Assembly: GCF_014230465.1 (NCBI RefSeq) | Contig: NZ_JAAXCY010000005.1 | Coordinates: 531,040 to 595,039 of the forward strand | Origin: Pseudomonas cremoris | GTDB lineage: Bacteria > Pseudomonadota > Gammaproteobacteria > Pseudomonadales > Pseudomonadaceae | Direction of reading: 5' to 3' | DNA length: 64,000 nt | Shown here: piece after piece, positions 1 through 8,516 of the stretch | Layout of the letters: the number at the start of each line of letters is the position of its first letter | Numbering within the stretch: the first letter of the stretch is position 1 | Program-made: the position numbers and the translations under genes | The notes under the pieces: model-generated | What the model was told of the DNA's origin: nothing | Databases searched by the model: none | The model's input: the letters and a program-made list of their open reading frames with translations, nothing else

Positions 1-537
1 TTTGCCGTGCCGATCCTGTCGATGCGCGATTTTGTGCGGCGCCTGTCGGGTAACCCGCAGATCCTGGTCAACAGCATCGTCGCCGAATCGGAAGCCCAAC
101 ACGGGGCGCGCAATGCAGCCATGGCCTACCTGATGAAATCCTTCGGCAATTTCCACAACGACGTGGACGCGGTGCTGCACAGCTACTTCAACTACTGCGC
201 GCTGCAGATGAGTTGCCTGGATTTGGCCAAGGCGTTCAGCTTCCTGGCCAACGAAGGCGTGAGTGCCCACAGCGGCGAGCAGATCCTGACGGCGCGCCAG
301 ACCAAGCAGGTCAACTCGATCATGGCCACCAGCGGGCTGTATGACGAGGCGGGCAACTTTGCGTATCGCGTAGGGCTGCCGGGCAAGAGCGGTGTGGGCG
401 GCGGGATCGTCGCGGTGGTGCCGGGGCAATTTACGGTGTGCGTGTGGTCGCCGGAATTGAATGCGGCGGGGAATTCGCTGGCGGGGATCAAGGCGTTGGA
501 GTTGTTGTGTGAGCGGATTGGGTGGTCGGTGTTTTGA
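1..537 (+). CDS. glsB: Glutaminase, C-terminal 178 residues (5' truncated by window edge)
   Basis: Hydrolyses glutamine to glutamate and ammonia in the cytoplasm. The frame is open from base 1; bacterial glutaminases of this serine-beta-lactamase-fold family are about 300 residues, so roughly the last 60% is present. The [11 protein letters not shown] stretch corresponds to the family's conserved K-S-G motif, and the flanking segments IVAVVPGQF and [11 protein letters not shown] are also typical. The N-terminal S-x-x-K nucleophile lies outside the window. The end is followed by a short gap and a convergent SDR gene. Family assignment is strong; the choice between glutaminase paralogues is inference. 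Confidence 0.93.
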   Translation, partial: FAVPILSMRDFVRRLSGNPQILVNSIVAESEAQHGARNAAMAYLMKSFGNFHNDVDAVLHSYFNYCALQMSCLDLAKAFSFLANEGVSAHSGEQILTARQTKQVNSIMATSGLYDEAGNFAYRVGLPGKSGVGGGIVAVVPGQFTVCVWSPELNAAGNSLAGIKALELLCERIGWSVF

Positions 538-595
538 CGGGCCGGGGATTTAGGGATCACGCCCTAAATCCCCTGGAGATCCACCCCGTCGTTGA

Positions 596-1423
596 TCAGT
601 CCATCTCCGTACTCAGCGCTACCGCTTGCTGGCGCTCCAGCGCCGCCAAGCGTTCAGTCAACGCTGCATGCACGCGCTCGTAGGCGCCGCTGCCCAGCAG
701 CAAACGCTTGGGCGCCGGGCTTGCTGCGGCCACGTCCAGCATGGCCTTGGCCATTTTCACCGGGTCGCCTGTCATCGCAAACTCGCCACTGGCCACGGCT
801 CTGCGCACATCGCCGGCAGGCGTGTGCTCATACGCGGCCATGGGGGGAGGGCTGACCAGTGCGGCACCAAAGTTGGTGTGCGTTGGGCCGGGCTCCACCA
901 GTGTGAACTCGATGTCGAACGGCGCCACCTCTTGGGCGACGGACTCGACAAACCCTTCAATCGCCCATTTGCTCGTGTGATACAGGCTGAAATTCGGATA
1001 AGCCAACTGCCCGCCCTCCGATGAAACCTGCAGCACCCGGCCACCGCCTTGTTCACGCAGGAACGGCAAGCACGCACGGATCACCTGGATCGAACCCACC
1101 AGGTTGGTGTGCAGCTGTTGGTCGATCTGTTCGTCGCTGACTTCCTCTGCCGCGCCAAACAACGCATAGCCTGCGCAGCTGACGACGACATCAATACGCC
1201 CCAGCTCGGTGAAGGCTTGCTCGATTACGCGCCGGATCGCCGGTGTGTCGGTCACATCCAGTTGCGCCAACCAGAGCTGGCCGGGGTAACGGGCCTTCAG
1301 TTCGTCCAGGGCCTCGGGTTTGCGCAAGGTCGCGGCCACGCGGTCGCCGCGTTCAAGCAATTGTTCTACTAGGGCTTTGCCGATGCCCGAAGAGCTGCCG
1401 GTGACTAGCCAGGTGGTGTTCAT
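596..1423 (-). CDS. Short-chain dehydrogenase/reductase (classical SDR)
   Basis: A 275-residue NAD(P)-dependent oxidoreductase. Visible are the nucleotide-binding TGSSSGIG at residues 8-15, the SCAGYA version of the NAG motif near 82-87, the catalytic Ser around 134-135 and the YHTSK Tyr/Lys pair at 148/152. The start is placed at MNTTWLV rather than an in-frame Met 15 codons upstream, because the SDR fold begins immediately after it. It is divergent from the LysR gene at 1534, which is probably its regulator. Substrate cannot be read from sequence. Confidence 0.9.
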   Translation of the reverse strand: MNTTWLVTGSSSGIGKALVEQLLERGDRVAATLRKPEALDELKARYPGQLWLAQLDVTDTPAIRRVIEQAFTELGRIDVVVSCAGYALFGAAEEVSDEQIDQQLHTNLVGSIQVIRACLPFLREQGGGRVLQVSSEGGQLAYPNFSLYHTSKWAIEGFVESVAQEVAPFDIEFTLVEPGPTHTNFGAALVSPPPMAAYEHTPAGDVRRAVASGEFAMTGDPVKMAKAMLDVAAASPAPKRLLLGSGAYERVHAALTERLAALERQQAVALSTEMD

Positions 1424-1501
1424 GGATAAATGCCTCTGCGAGCCGCCGGGGTGGCGAACACTGCACACACCGTACTCCGTGAATACTGCTGCTACTATCG
1501 G

Positions 1502-1517
1502 TTCAATTCCGCATGAA
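1502..1517. promoter_or_regulatory. Candidate LysR-type operator (TTCA-N8-TGAA)
   Basis: TTCAATTCCGCATGAA lies 17 bases upstream of the LysR start in the 110-base gap between the divergent SDR and LysR genes. The dyad TTCA/TGAA with interrupted centre fits the loose T-N11-A pattern of LysR boxes. Binding is inference. Confidence 0.4.
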
Positions 1518-1533
1518 TCAGTGAAAATTACCC

Positions 1534-2439
1534 ATGAATAAAGCGCCGCTGTCCCTCGCCGAACTCAATGCCTTGACGCTGATTGTGACCCATCGCAGCT
1601 TTCGCAAAGCCGCCGATGAACTGGGGCTGTCGGCTTCGACGTTGAGCCACATGATGCGCACGCTTGAGGCAAACCTGGGGGTGCGTCTGCTCAACCGTAC
1701 CACCCGCAGCGTGGCACCGACGTCGGCGGGCGAGCGTTTGGTGACGCGCATGGCGCCGTTGTTGCGCGAGTTCGAACTGGCGCTGGAAGAGGTCAACGCG
1801 TTCCGTGACTTGCCCAGCGGCAGCCTGCGCATCAGTGCGAGCGAACCGGCAGCGCGGATATTGATGGAGGCAATACTGCCGCAATTCCTGGCGCGCTTTC
1901 CCCAAATGAGCGTCGACCTGGTCACCGATGGCCGCCTGGTGGATATCGTCGCCGAAGGCTTCGATGCCGGCATTCGCTTGGGCGAGTCAGTGCCCCAAGA
2001 CATGGTCGCGGTGGCGTTGGGGCCACCGATGCGCTTTATCACCGTAGCGTCGCCGGGTTATCTGGAACAACATCCTGCCCCGTCGACGCCGGACGATTTA
2101 CAGCGGCACCGCTGCATTGCTTTTCGCATGCCCAGCGGTAAGCCCTACCGCTGGGAGTTCGAAAAATACGGGCAGGCGCTGACAGTGAATACCTCGGGAA
2201 ACCTCACGCTGGATAACGTCGAAATCATGGCGGACGCTGCCGTACGTGGTCTGGGTATCGCCTACGTTCCGGAGCACACCGTGGCGCAGCACATGAAGGC
2301 CAAGCGGTTGGTCAGTGTGCTGGAGGATTGGTGCCCTCCGGGGCCGGGGTTGTTTCTGTACTACCCGGGGCACCGTCATGTGCCTGTTGGGTTGCGCGCG
2401 TTTATTGAGGTGGTCCGGGAGATCGCCGATGTTGGGTGA
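1534..2439 (+). CDS. LysR-family transcriptional regulator
   Basis: A 301-residue regulator with the N-terminal winged helix-turn-helix (FRKAADELGLSASTLSHMMRTLE, given here only as the family pattern around residues 20-45; the core is LSASTLSHMM) and a C-terminal periplasmic-binding-like effector domain from about residue 90. It belongs to the clade that often controls an adjacent divergent SDR or reductase gene, and here the SDR at 596-1423 is divergent with a shared 110-base promoter region. Effector unknown. Confidence 0.93.
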   Translation: MNKAPLSLAELNALTLIVTHRSFRKAADELGLSASTLSHMMRTLEANLGVRLLNRTTRSVAPTSAGERLVTRMAPLLREFELALEEVNAFRDLPSGSLRISASEPAARILMEAILPQFLARFPQMSVDLVTDGRLVDIVAEGFDAGIRLGESVPQDMVAVALGPPMRFITVASPGYLEQHPAPSTPDDLQRHRCIAFRMPSGKPYRWEFEKYGQALTVNTSGNLTLDNVEIMADAAVRGLGIAYVPEHTVAQHMKAKRLVSVLEDWCPPGPGLFLYYPGHRHVPVGLRAFIEVVREIADVG

Positions 2440-2485
2440 CCTTACCGTTGTGCGGTCTGGCGGGAGCCAGCGCCTACGCTGCCAG

Positions 2486-2992
2486 TCATACCAAACCAGC
2501 GGACAGGCGCATTGAACGAATCACCCGCCAGCAGCCCCAGCCACGCAACGCAAAATAGCCACTCCAGGCTCCGAGCACCCAGGCTACCGTCATCTGTACT
2601 GGCCACTGCTCAAGTATCGGAGCGTGCATGGCATGCGCCACACCCAGCGTGTAGCGGGTAAGGAAAATGCCCAGGATAACCAGCAAAGGCACCCAACTGC
2701 CCTGCACCAGCAGGCGACTATCGTAAGCGTTGCCGGTTACAAAACTTGGGCTCATCAACCGGGAAAGCAGGGTAGCGCTGACGGCGACGCCGAGCATCCA
2801 GCACGCAAGCCCTGCGAGCCAAAGGCTGGTGTACTGCAGCACGCCAGCCACGGACAGGATCAGCATGCCGACGGGCAGCAACAGCGCGAGTGCAGGGCGT
2901 ACGCGGCGAGTACGGGCTTGCAGTACACCAAAGAGGCACAGGCCGATGAACAGTGCGAATACCCAGTAGGGCGTGTGGGTGATGTAGACCAA
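2486..2992 (-). CDS. Multi-pass inner-membrane protein of unknown function (DUF6622-like)
   Basis: About 168 residues with several hydrophobic helices (VFALFIGLCLFGVLQ, ALALLLPVGMLILSVAG, LWLAGLACWMLGVAVSA and further ones), suggesting four to five membrane spans. The frame is open further upstream to base 3103, but that extension is polar and unconserved in character. I place the start at a TTG (2990-2992) giving LVYITHTPYW, with AAGGA 11 bases upstream. The resemblance to DUF6622 is from memory of the N-terminal pattern. The start is uncertain and an alternative start at 3103 is possible. Confidence 0.6.
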   Translation of the reverse strand: MVYITHTPYWVFALFIGLCLFGVLQARTRRVRPALALLLPVGMLILSVAGVLQYTSLWLAGLACWMLGVAVSATLLSRLMSPSFVTGNAYDSRLLVQGSWVPLLVILGIFLTRYTLGVAHAMHAPILEQWPVQMTVAWVLGAWSGYFALRGWGCWRVIRSMRLSAGLV

Positions 2993-3111
2993 TTGGGGTC
3001 TCGTCCTTGAGAACTGAAGGTCCGCATTCTGCGTCAGGTTATGTGACGAAATGATGAGTGTGTGAGCGAGATTGGCTGTGTACCTGTTTCCCGCGTCTGG
3101 CACCGTCCGAA

Positions 3112-3139
3112 GGTGGGAGCGGGCTTGCCCGCTCCCTCA
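3112..3139. repeat. Single REP-type hairpin
   Basis: GGGAGCGGGC-TTG-CCCGCTCCC forms a near-perfect hairpin between two convergent-facing 3'/5' ends. It shares the core of the larger REPINs found at 7656, 8336, 23360 and 34019. Confidence 0.8.
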
Positions 3140-3167
3140 TTGTTTTGTGGTGTTTGTAGGGGGGAGA

Positions 3168-4436
3168 TCAGCTCACGTTGAGTCGATCCAACAGGCTATA
3201 CCACGCCACCCCCGCGCCGATGTAAAAGCGCTGCAATCCATGCATCGGCAGACGCTGCAATGGTGTGACCGGGTAGGCGAAGTCGGCCTCTCTGTCGCAC
3301 AACCGCCCAGCCAGTTGCTGGCCCAGGCTGGTACACAACGCGATACCACGACCATTGCAACCCAATGCCAACGTAAGCCCCGGCGCCGGCTCATGCACGT
3401 GGGGCATGAAGTCCCGCGTGATCGCGATGCGCCCGGCCCAGCGGTACTCAAATTCCAACGGGCCCAGTTGGGGAAACAGCAGCGCCAACGATCGTTCGAG
3501 ATGGGCGAAGTCCGCAGGCGCAGTGGGGTCGTTGAACAGCCCGCGCCCGCCCATCAACAAACGGCCGTGGCTGTCTTTACGAAAATACAGCAGCAGGCGC
3601 TGTGCGGTGGAAACGGTTTCCCGGCCCGGCAAAATGCTCTCGGCGGCGCGCCCACTCAAAGGCTTGGTCGCGACGATAAAACTGTTGGCTGCCAGGATGC
3701 TCTGGGCCATGCCCGGCCACAGGTTGCCGCTGTAGCCATTGGTGGCCAACACTACTTGATCAGCACTCACATGCGCGCCATTTGCGGTCGTCAGTTGCCA
3801 GCCCGAATTCTGGCGCTGCAACCCGGTCACCGCACTTTGCCCATGAATCCGCACGCCCGCTGCCAACGCCGCAGCCACCAGCCCACGGGCATACGCCAAC
3901 GGTTGAATCGCCCCGGCACGGCCATCCAGCCAGCCACCGGCAAACGCAGAGCTGCCCATGCGCGAGGCCACCGCATCAGCATCCAGTCGTTGCACGGGAA
4001 CGCCGCGCCGGGCCCACTGCTCGGCGCGCGCGTGCAGCCCGGCCACGCCTTTTTCGGTGTACGACACCTGCATCCAACCCTTGCGCACCGGTGCGCAATC
4101 GATGCGGTGGCGTTCGATCAAGTTGAACACCAGGTCCGCCGAATTCGACACTGTCGAGATCAACGGTTCGGCACGCTGCGGCCCATACATCTGCATCAGT
4201 TGCTGCGGGTCATATTTGAGTGTCGGATTGACTTGCCCACCATTGCGCCCGGACGCGCCCCAGCCCGGCTCATTCGCTTCCAATACGCACACGCTCACGC
4301 CGCGCTCGGCCAAGTGCAGCGCCGTCGATAAACCGGTATAGCCGGCGCCGACAATTGCCACGTCCACTTTCACCGATTCCCGCAGCGCAGGTGTTGGCAC
4401 CGCTGCCGTTGCGGTAGCCGACCATAACGACTTCAT
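3168..4436 (-). CDS. FAD-dependent oxidoreductase (DAO/glycine oxidase family)
   Basis: A 422-residue flavoenzyme that should oxidise an amine or amino acid. The dinucleotide-binding GAGYTG sits at residues 30-35 and the ASGRNGGQ motif, typical of gamma-glutamylputrescine oxidase/DadA-like members, at 61-68; a second FAD-contact segment ([17 protein letters not shown]) is near the C terminus. The start ATG at 4436 overlaps the stop of the ABC ATPase gene (ATGA), so it is translated as the last gene of the ABC operon. This makes the imported solute its likely substrate (inference). Confidence 0.9.
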   Translation of the reverse strand: MKSLWSATATAAVPTPALRESVKVDVAIVGAGYTGLSTALHLAERGVSVCVLEANEPGWGASGRNGGQVNPTLKYDPQQLMQMYGPQRAEPLISTVSNSADLVFNLIERHRIDCAPVRKGWMQVSYTEKGVAGLHARAEQWARRGVPVQRLDADAVASRMGSSAFAGGWLDGRAGAIQPLAYARGLVAAALAAGVRIHGQSAVTGLQRQNSGWQLTTANGAHVSADQVVLATNGYSGNLWPGMAQSILAANSFIVATKPLSGRAAESILPGRETVSTAQRLLLYFRKDSHGRLLMGGRGLFNDPTAPADFAHLERSLALLFPQLGPLEFEYRWAGRIAITRDFMPHVHEPAPGLTLALGCNGRGIALCTSLGQQLAGRLCDREADFAYPVTPLQRLPMHGLQRFYIGAGVAWYSLLDRLNVS

Positions 4437-5185
4437 GACAGGCTCCGCGTATCGCCAGTAGGGTGCAGCACGCGCCTCAGGAAATCCTGGGTGCGCGGTT
4501 GCTGTGGGTTGCCCAGCACTTGCTCGGCCGGGCCGCTTTCGACGATGTAGCCCCCGTGCAGGAAGCACACGCGATCGGCGACCTCGCGTGCAAAGCCCAT
4601 TTCGTGGGTGACCACGATCATGGTCATGCCCTCGTCGGCGAGGGTGCGCATCACCGCCAGCACGTCGCCCACCAGCTCGGGGTCGAGGGCCGAGGTGGGT
4701 TCATCGAACAACATGGCCTCGGGTTTCATCGCCAGGGCTCGGGCGATGGCCACGCGTTGCTGTTGGCCGCCGGAGAGTTGTTCGGGGTAGGCATCGGCCT
4801 TGGCGCTCAGGCCGACTTTTTCCAGCAGCACTAACGCTTCTTCGCGCGCCTGTTTCGCCGGCTCGCCTTTGACGTACACCGGGCCCTCCATCACGTTTTC
4901 CAGCACCGTACGGTGCGGGAACAAGTTGAAGCGCTGGAACACCATGCCCATGCGGCTGCGCAGGGCGTGCACGGTCTTGCCGGCGCGTTGTACGGTTTCG
5001 CCGAAGACGGTGATGGTGCCGCCGTCGTAGGCTTCCAGCGCATTGATGCAGCGCAGCAGCGTGGATTTGCCGGAGCCCGACGGGCCGATCAGGCACACCA
5101 CTTCGCCCTTGGCCACGTCCAGGTCGGCGCCGTGCAGCACGCGGTGGCTGCCGTAATGTTTTTGCAGTTGGCGGATCTCGATCAT
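4433..5185 (-). CDS. Amino-acid ABC transporter ATP-binding protein
   Basis: A 250-residue ATPase of the GlnQ/HisP type. Walker A GPSGSGKS is at 34-41, the signature LSGGQQQR near 135 and Walker [14 protein letters not shown] near 160, followed by the H-loop THEMGFA. The reading frame stays open far upstream, but the start [12 protein letters not shown] (5185) matches the family N terminus and overlaps the permease stop by four bases (ATGA). It powers the permease at 5182-5850. Confidence 0.95.
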   Translation of the reverse strand: MIEIRQLQKHYGSHRVLHGADLDVAKGEVVCLIGPSGSGKSTLLRCINALEAYDGGTITVFGETVQRAGKTVHALRSRMGMVFQRFNLFPHRTVLENVMEGPVYVKGEPAKQAREEALVLLEKVGLSAKADAYPEQLSGGQQQRVAIARALAMKPEAMLFDEPTSALDPELVGDVLAVMRTLADEGMTMIVVTHEMGFAREVADRVCFLHGGYIVESGPAEQVLGNPQQPRTQDFLRRVLHPTGDTRSLS

Positions 5186-5850
5186 GCTTTTTTCCTCCGG
5201 CCCAGGTGTTGTTCCATACGGCGCAGGCCATACACCAGCGGCAGGCTCATCAGCAGGTAGAGCAGGGCGACCAGGGTGTAGACGGTCATGTTCTGAAAGG
5301 TCGACGAGGCAATCAGCTGGCCCTGGCGGGTCATCTCCGCCACGGTGATGGTGGACACCAAGGAGGAGTCCTTGAGCATCATCACCAGCGTGTTGCCGTA
5401 GGGCGGCAAGGCGATGCGAAACGCTTGCGGCAGAATCACCCGGCGCATCATCAGCACTGAGCGCATGCCCAGCGCCTCGGCGGCTTCGCGCTGGCCCTGT
5501 TCCACGGCGATGATGCCAGTGCGAAAGTTCTCGGCCTGGTACGCCGAGTAGGCGATGCCCATGCCGATCACACCGGCATAGAACGCGGTGAGGTGCACGC
5601 CCATGTCCGGCAGCACGAAGTAGATGTAGAACAGCTGCACGATGATCGGCAGGCCACGGATCACGTTGATGATGGTGCTGGCGGCCCACGACAGCGCACG
5701 GATCGGCGACAGTTTAAGCAGTGCCAGCACCAGGCCGATGGCGCTGCTGAGCAGGAACGACAGCACGGTTATCTGGATCGTCACCCACGCGCCTTGCAGC
5801 AGGATCGGCAAGAAATCCTGGGCGTTTTGCAGGAATTCGGCCAGGTTCAT
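5182..5850 (-). CDS. Amino-acid ABC transporter permease
   Basis: A 222-residue HisM/GlnP-type inner-membrane permease with about five spans. It contains the EAA loop ([21 protein letters not shown] region, key residues EAAEALG...ILPQAFR) that docks the ATPase. Its start overlaps the binding-protein stop by ATGA, and its stop overlaps the ATPase start, so the three transport genes are translationally coupled. Confidence 0.95.
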   Translation of the reverse strand: MNLAEFLQNAQDFLPILLQGAWVTIQITVLSFLLSSAIGLVLALLKLSPIRALSWAASTIINVIRGLPIIVQLFYIYFVLPDMGVHLTAFYAGVIGMGIAYSAYQAENFRTGIIAVEQGQREAAEALGMRSVLMMRRVILPQAFRIALPPYGNTLVMMLKDSSLVSTITVAEMTRQGQLIASSTFQNMTVYTLVALLYLLMSLPLVYGLRRMEQHLGRRKKA

Positions 5851-6629
5851 GGACGCACCTGGGTATCAAGTCCCCACTTCTTGAGGATAGTATCCAGCGT
5901 GCCGTCGGCCTTGATGCTGGCGATGGCGCCGTTCAAGCGCTCCAGGGTTTGCGCATCGCCCTTGCGCACCACCAGGCACACTTCGCCGACATTGGTGGGC
6001 TTGTAGTCGGTGGCCAGTTTCACGCCTTTGAACAGCTTCTGGCGGATCTGGTAGGCGACCACTGGCTGGTCACCTACGGCCGCCTTTATACGGCCCAGGG
6101 ACAGGTCGCGGACCATCTCGCCGATGGAGTCGTAGGTGCGGATCTCCTTGAAGATGCCGAGCTTGTTCAGTTGGTCGTAGAACACCGTGCCGGCTTGCAC
6201 ACCGACAATTTGATCCTTGAGCGGCGTCAAGTCCGGGTAGGCCGCGTTGTCGTCGGCATTGACGATCAGGCCTTCACCGTAGGCGTACACCGGGGCGCTA
6301 AAGTCGACGACCTTGGTGCGCTCCTCGGTCTTGAGCATGCCAGCGGAAATGAAGTCGAGCTTGCCGGAGGTGAGGGAGGGGATCAGTGCGGCGAAGTTGG
6401 TCTGTTCGATCTGGCTGGTGAAGCCGCCAGCCTTGCCCACGGCCTCGGCCACATCGACCATCACGCCTTGAATGCTGTTGCTCTTGATGTCGAGGAAGGT
6501 AAACGGCGAACCACTGGCCGTTGCACCGACTTTGTACGAGGACGCACTTTCTGCGTGCACGGCGCTGGCGCAGAGCGTGGCGCAAACTGCAAAGGCGAGG
6601 CGGCGAAACAAGGGCGAAAGACTGTTCAT
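5847..6629 (-). CDS. Amino-acid ABC transporter periplasmic substrate-binding protein
   Basis: A 260-residue SBP_bac_3 protein with a Sec signal peptide (AFAVCATLCASAVHA, cleavage about residue 26). Type-3 solute-binding features include DIKSNSIQGVMVDVAEAVG and the C-terminal LDTILKKWGL. The start at MNSLSPLF has GGAG upstream; an in-frame Met 29 codons earlier lacks this and lies in the regulatory gap. First gene of an operon with permease, ATPase and FAD oxidase, divergent from an IclR regulator. The ligand is probably an amino acid or related amine (inference). Confidence 0.93.
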   Translation of the reverse strand: MNSLSPLFRRLAFAVCATLCASAVHAESASSYKVGATASGSPFTFLDIKSNSIQGVMVDVAEAVGKAGGFTSQIEQTNFAALIPSLTSGKLDFISAGMLKTEERTKVVDFSAPVYAYGEGLIVNADDNAAYPDLTPLKDQIVGVQAGTVFYDQLNKLGIFKEIRTYDSIGEMVRDLSLGRIKAAVGDQPVVAYQIRQKLFKGVKLATDYKPTNVGEVCLVVRKGDAQTLERLNGAIASIKADGTLDTILKKWGLDTQVRP

Positions 6630-6712
6630 CGGGTTACTCCAGAATGAAAACGGATCGTCAGTACCGCAAGCGGCTGGTGATGAAATCGCAAGCTCTGTGC
6701 CATTTCGATTGA

Positions 6713-6779
6713 ACAAAATCGTATATCGCTATAGAAAATCAATAAAATGAAGTGTTCGTATCGATATGCGATATTTTGT
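6713..6779. promoter_or_regulatory. AT-rich divergent promoter region with long interrupted inverted repeat
   Basis: The arm ACAAAATCGTATATCG (6713-6728) faces CGATATGCGATATTTTGT (6762-6779), whose reverse complement is ACAAAATATCGCATATCG. The arms match apart from a two-base indel and one mismatch. They flank an AT-rich 33-base core between the ABC operon and the IclR gene, a good position for the IclR operator. The local base composition is much more AT-rich than its surroundings. Confidence 0.55.
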
Positions 6780-6845
6780 GGTCTATTTTTGCGATTTGAG
6801 GTAGAAATATCGCCACGCCTGAACGATCAAACCCGCGAGTTCGCC

Positions 6846-7625
6846 ATGTCCGAAGAACGCAACAGTTTGCACAACCAATCCCTGGAAAAAGGCCTGTCGG
6901 TACTCAAGGCATTTAGCGCACAGCGCCGCAGCATGAGCCTTGCAGAGGTGGCCGAGGCTGCCGGCATGACCAAAAGCTCTGCCCAGCGCATGGTATTTAC
7001 CCTCGAAAGCCTGGGTTACCTTCGGAAACACTCGCGCACCCGTCATTACCAACTCACACCCCGGGTGTTGGAGTTGGGCTTCAGTTACCTGGATGCGCAT
7101 TCGTTGATCGAGGTGGCCAACCCGTTTTTGTCGGAGTTGACGCGGTTGACGGGGGAGACGTCGTGTCTCACTGAGCCTGCGGGCTACGACATGACCTATA
7201 TCGCACGGTTCGTCAGCGCAGGTTTTGTGCCGGTGCATATGCCGATCGGCTCGCGGGTGCCGATGTATTGCACCGCATCTGGCAGGGCGTATTTGAGCGC
7301 GTTGCCGCAGGAGGAGGCGTTGGTGTTGATTGAGAACAGCCAGCGCATAGCCCACACCAGCCAGACGCTGACGGACGTCGAGCAGATTCTGGAGTCGCTG
7401 CAACAGGTGCGCGAACAGGGCTACGCGGTGAATGGCCAGGAGTTGTTCCTGGGTGATATGACCATTGGCGCGCCGGTGTTGGGTGCGAACGGGCGGCCGG
7501 TGGCGGCGGTGCATGTGGTGGCGCCGACCAGCCGGTGGAGCAGGGCGGATGCCGAGAAGCAATTGGCGCCGGCGTTGTTGCAGTGTTCGAGGGCGTTGAG
7601 TAATTCGGCGCGGAACTTGGAATAA
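6846..7625 (+). CDS. IclR-family transcriptional regulator
   Basis: A 259-residue regulator with an N-terminal winged HTH (residues about 14-60, including SLAEVAEAAGMTKSSAQRM as recognition region) and the IclR effector domain with the MPIGSRVPMYCTASGRAYL segment. The start is MSEERNS (6846); the frame is open 33 codons further up, but that part lies in the AT-rich operator region. Divergent from the amino-acid ABC/oxidase operon, which it presumably controls in response to the transported ligand. Confidence 0.93.
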   Translation: MSEERNSLHNQSLEKGLSVLKAFSAQRRSMSLAEVAEAAGMTKSSAQRMVFTLESLGYLRKHSRTRHYQLTPRVLELGFSYLDAHSLIEVANPFLSELTRLTGETSCLTEPAGYDMTYIARFVSAGFVPVHMPIGSRVPMYCTASGRAYLSALPQEEALVLIENSQRIAHTSQTLTDVEQILESLQQVREQGYAVNGQELFLGDMTIGAPVLGANGRPVAAVHVVAPTSRWSRADAEKQLAPALLQCSRALSNSARNLE

Positions 7626-7655
7626 CGCGATATTTCAAATTCACTAGAGATCCCC

Positions 7656-7743
7656 TGTGGGAGCAGCTTGCTCGCGAATGCGGTGGGTCAGCCAGCCTAT
7701 TCAATACTGACCCACCGCTTTCGCGAGCAAGCCCGCTCCCACA
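7656..7743. repeat. REPIN (paired inverted REP), copy 1
   Basis: Two REP units in opposite orientation: TGTGGGAGCAGCTTGCTCGCGAA ... and its complement ending AAGCCCGCTCCCACA, with GGTGGGTCAG inner arms. Same family as copies at 8336, 23360 and 34019. It lies between two convergent genes. Confidence 0.85.
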
Positions 7744-7778
7744 TTTTGTACTTCATTGGTTTCGAGAGTGTTGTTGGG

Positions 7779-8018
7779 TCAGGCCACCGGATGAGCCTGA
7801 TCCAATGCTTTGTCTACCAACAATTGCACACCTTCAAGCATGCGGCAGATACCCAGCGCCACATTGCGCTGAGCACCCTCGACTTCAAAGGCGAGATGGG
7901 CGGCGATGTCGTTGAGGCAGGCCAGGTCTTGCGAGGCATTGGCCAGCAGAGCTTCGGTGTCCAGGTTGGGGTGGAGGGTGAAGGGGGTGGTTGGGGGATT
8001 TGGACTGTCTTTGATCAT
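7779..8018 (-). CDS. Small DUF3077/DUF6124-type protein, function unknown
   Basis: 79 residues. The MIKDSPNPPTTPF opening and the segment LDTEALLANASQDLA...LEGAQRNVALGI resemble small Pseudomonas DUF3077/DUF6124 proteins, predicted soluble and helical. Start ATG at 8018. Its 5' leader carries the long inverted repeat at 8042-8151, which may control its expression. Family name is from recognition of the pattern; function is unknown. Confidence 0.75.
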   Translation of the reverse strand: MIKDSPNPPTTPFTLHPNLDTEALLANASQDLACLNDIAAHLAFEVEGAQRNVALGICRMLEGVQLLVDKALDQAHPVA

Positions 8019-8041
8019 GGTGGCATTCCTAAGATTAGTGG

Positions 8042-8151
8042 AGCTGCCAGCGTTCGCGGTCAAGCGAAGAGGGTGGCAGCTGTACGCGGGTTGACCGACC
8101 GGCAATCAAAGGAAATCCGGCATACCCGAAGGTATCCCGCGTACAGCCGCC
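8042..8151 (-). promoter_or_regulatory. Candidate structured 5' leader with competing hairpins
   Basis: Read on the minus strand toward the gene at 8018: arm A GGCGGCTGTACGCGGG (8136-8151) pairs over 16 positions with arm B CCCGCGTACAGCTGCC (8075-8090), needing only one G-U pair. Arm B's AGCTGCCA also pairs perfectly with TGGCAGCT at 8042-8049, 24 bases before the ATG, so the two helices are mutually exclusive. Between A and B lies a small GATACC-TTCG-GGTAT hairpin (8121-8136). This is the layout of an attenuator or riboswitch-like element; that role is inference. Confidence 0.5.
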
Positions 8152-8163
8152 GCAACACGATAC

Positions 8164-8188
8164 CTCAGGCATAAAAAAAACGCCTGAA
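8164..8188. other. Short T-loop inverted repeat upstream of the leader
   Basis: On the minus strand TCAGGCG, then eight T residues and A, then TGCCTGA forms a 7-bp stem with a T-rich loop. It sits just upstream of the structured leader and may belong to the promoter or leader. Between it and the REPIN at 8336 I see no gene; a start-less open stretch at 8250-8330 (+) reads coding-like but matches nothing I recognise. Confidence 0.3.
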
Positions 8189-8335
8189 ATAGGTTTTGGC
8201 GCAACAGTACTTCAATTAATCGGACGGTCAAATCCGGTCGCTGAATGAGTAGCGACGGCGAAGAGGTTAGCCAGCGAAGTTCCCAGGGACAAGCTGAAAG
8301 CCTTGTGGGAAATCTCTGAGCACGACAATGACCCC

Positions 8336-8424
8336 TGTGGGAGCGGGCTTGCTCGCGAAAGCGGTGGGTCAGAAAAGAATAGGCTGACTGACACACCGCA
8401 TTCGCGAGCAAGCCCGCTCCCACA
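8336..8424. repeat. REPIN, copy 2
   Basis: TGTGGGAGCGGGCTTGCTCGCGAAAGCGG followed by the inverted copy ending AAGCCCGCTCCCACA (core arms only quoted in part), spacer about 25 bases. Family of copies 1, 3 and 4. Confidence 0.88.
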
Positions 8425-8464
8425 TTTGGAATTTCATTGAGTTTGAGATGTGTGTTTTCCCAAA

Positions 8465-8496
8465 CAAAAAATGCGCCCCTTGGGGCGCATTTTTTT
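8465..8496. terminator. Bidirectional intrinsic terminator
   Basis: AAAAAATGCGCCCC-TT-GGGGCGCATTTTTTT: an 8-10 bp GC stem flanked by A and T runs, immediately downstream of the minus-strand dehydrogenase gene that ends at 8517. Confidence 0.85.
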
Positions 8497-8516
8497 GTTC
8501 GGTCCGCTATCGCCTA

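Noticed and set aside
3072..4331. Plus-strand 419-codon frame opposite the FAD oxidase
   Set aside because: Antisense of a well supported flavoprotein gene, no motif and Arg/Gln/His-rich.
4433..5689. ABC ATPase fused to an N-terminal 168-residue extension
   Set aside because: The upstream part is an out-of-frame reading of the permease gene; the family start with ATGA coupling at 5185 is clear.
8250..8330. Possible short coding relic (VATAKRLASEVPRDKLKALW)
   Set aside because: Reads coding-like but has no start codon, is bounded by a stop and a REPIN, and resembles no family I recognise.
7656..8424. CRISPR array
   Set aside because: The repeats are inverted REP units, not direct repeats with regular spacers, and no cas gene is present.
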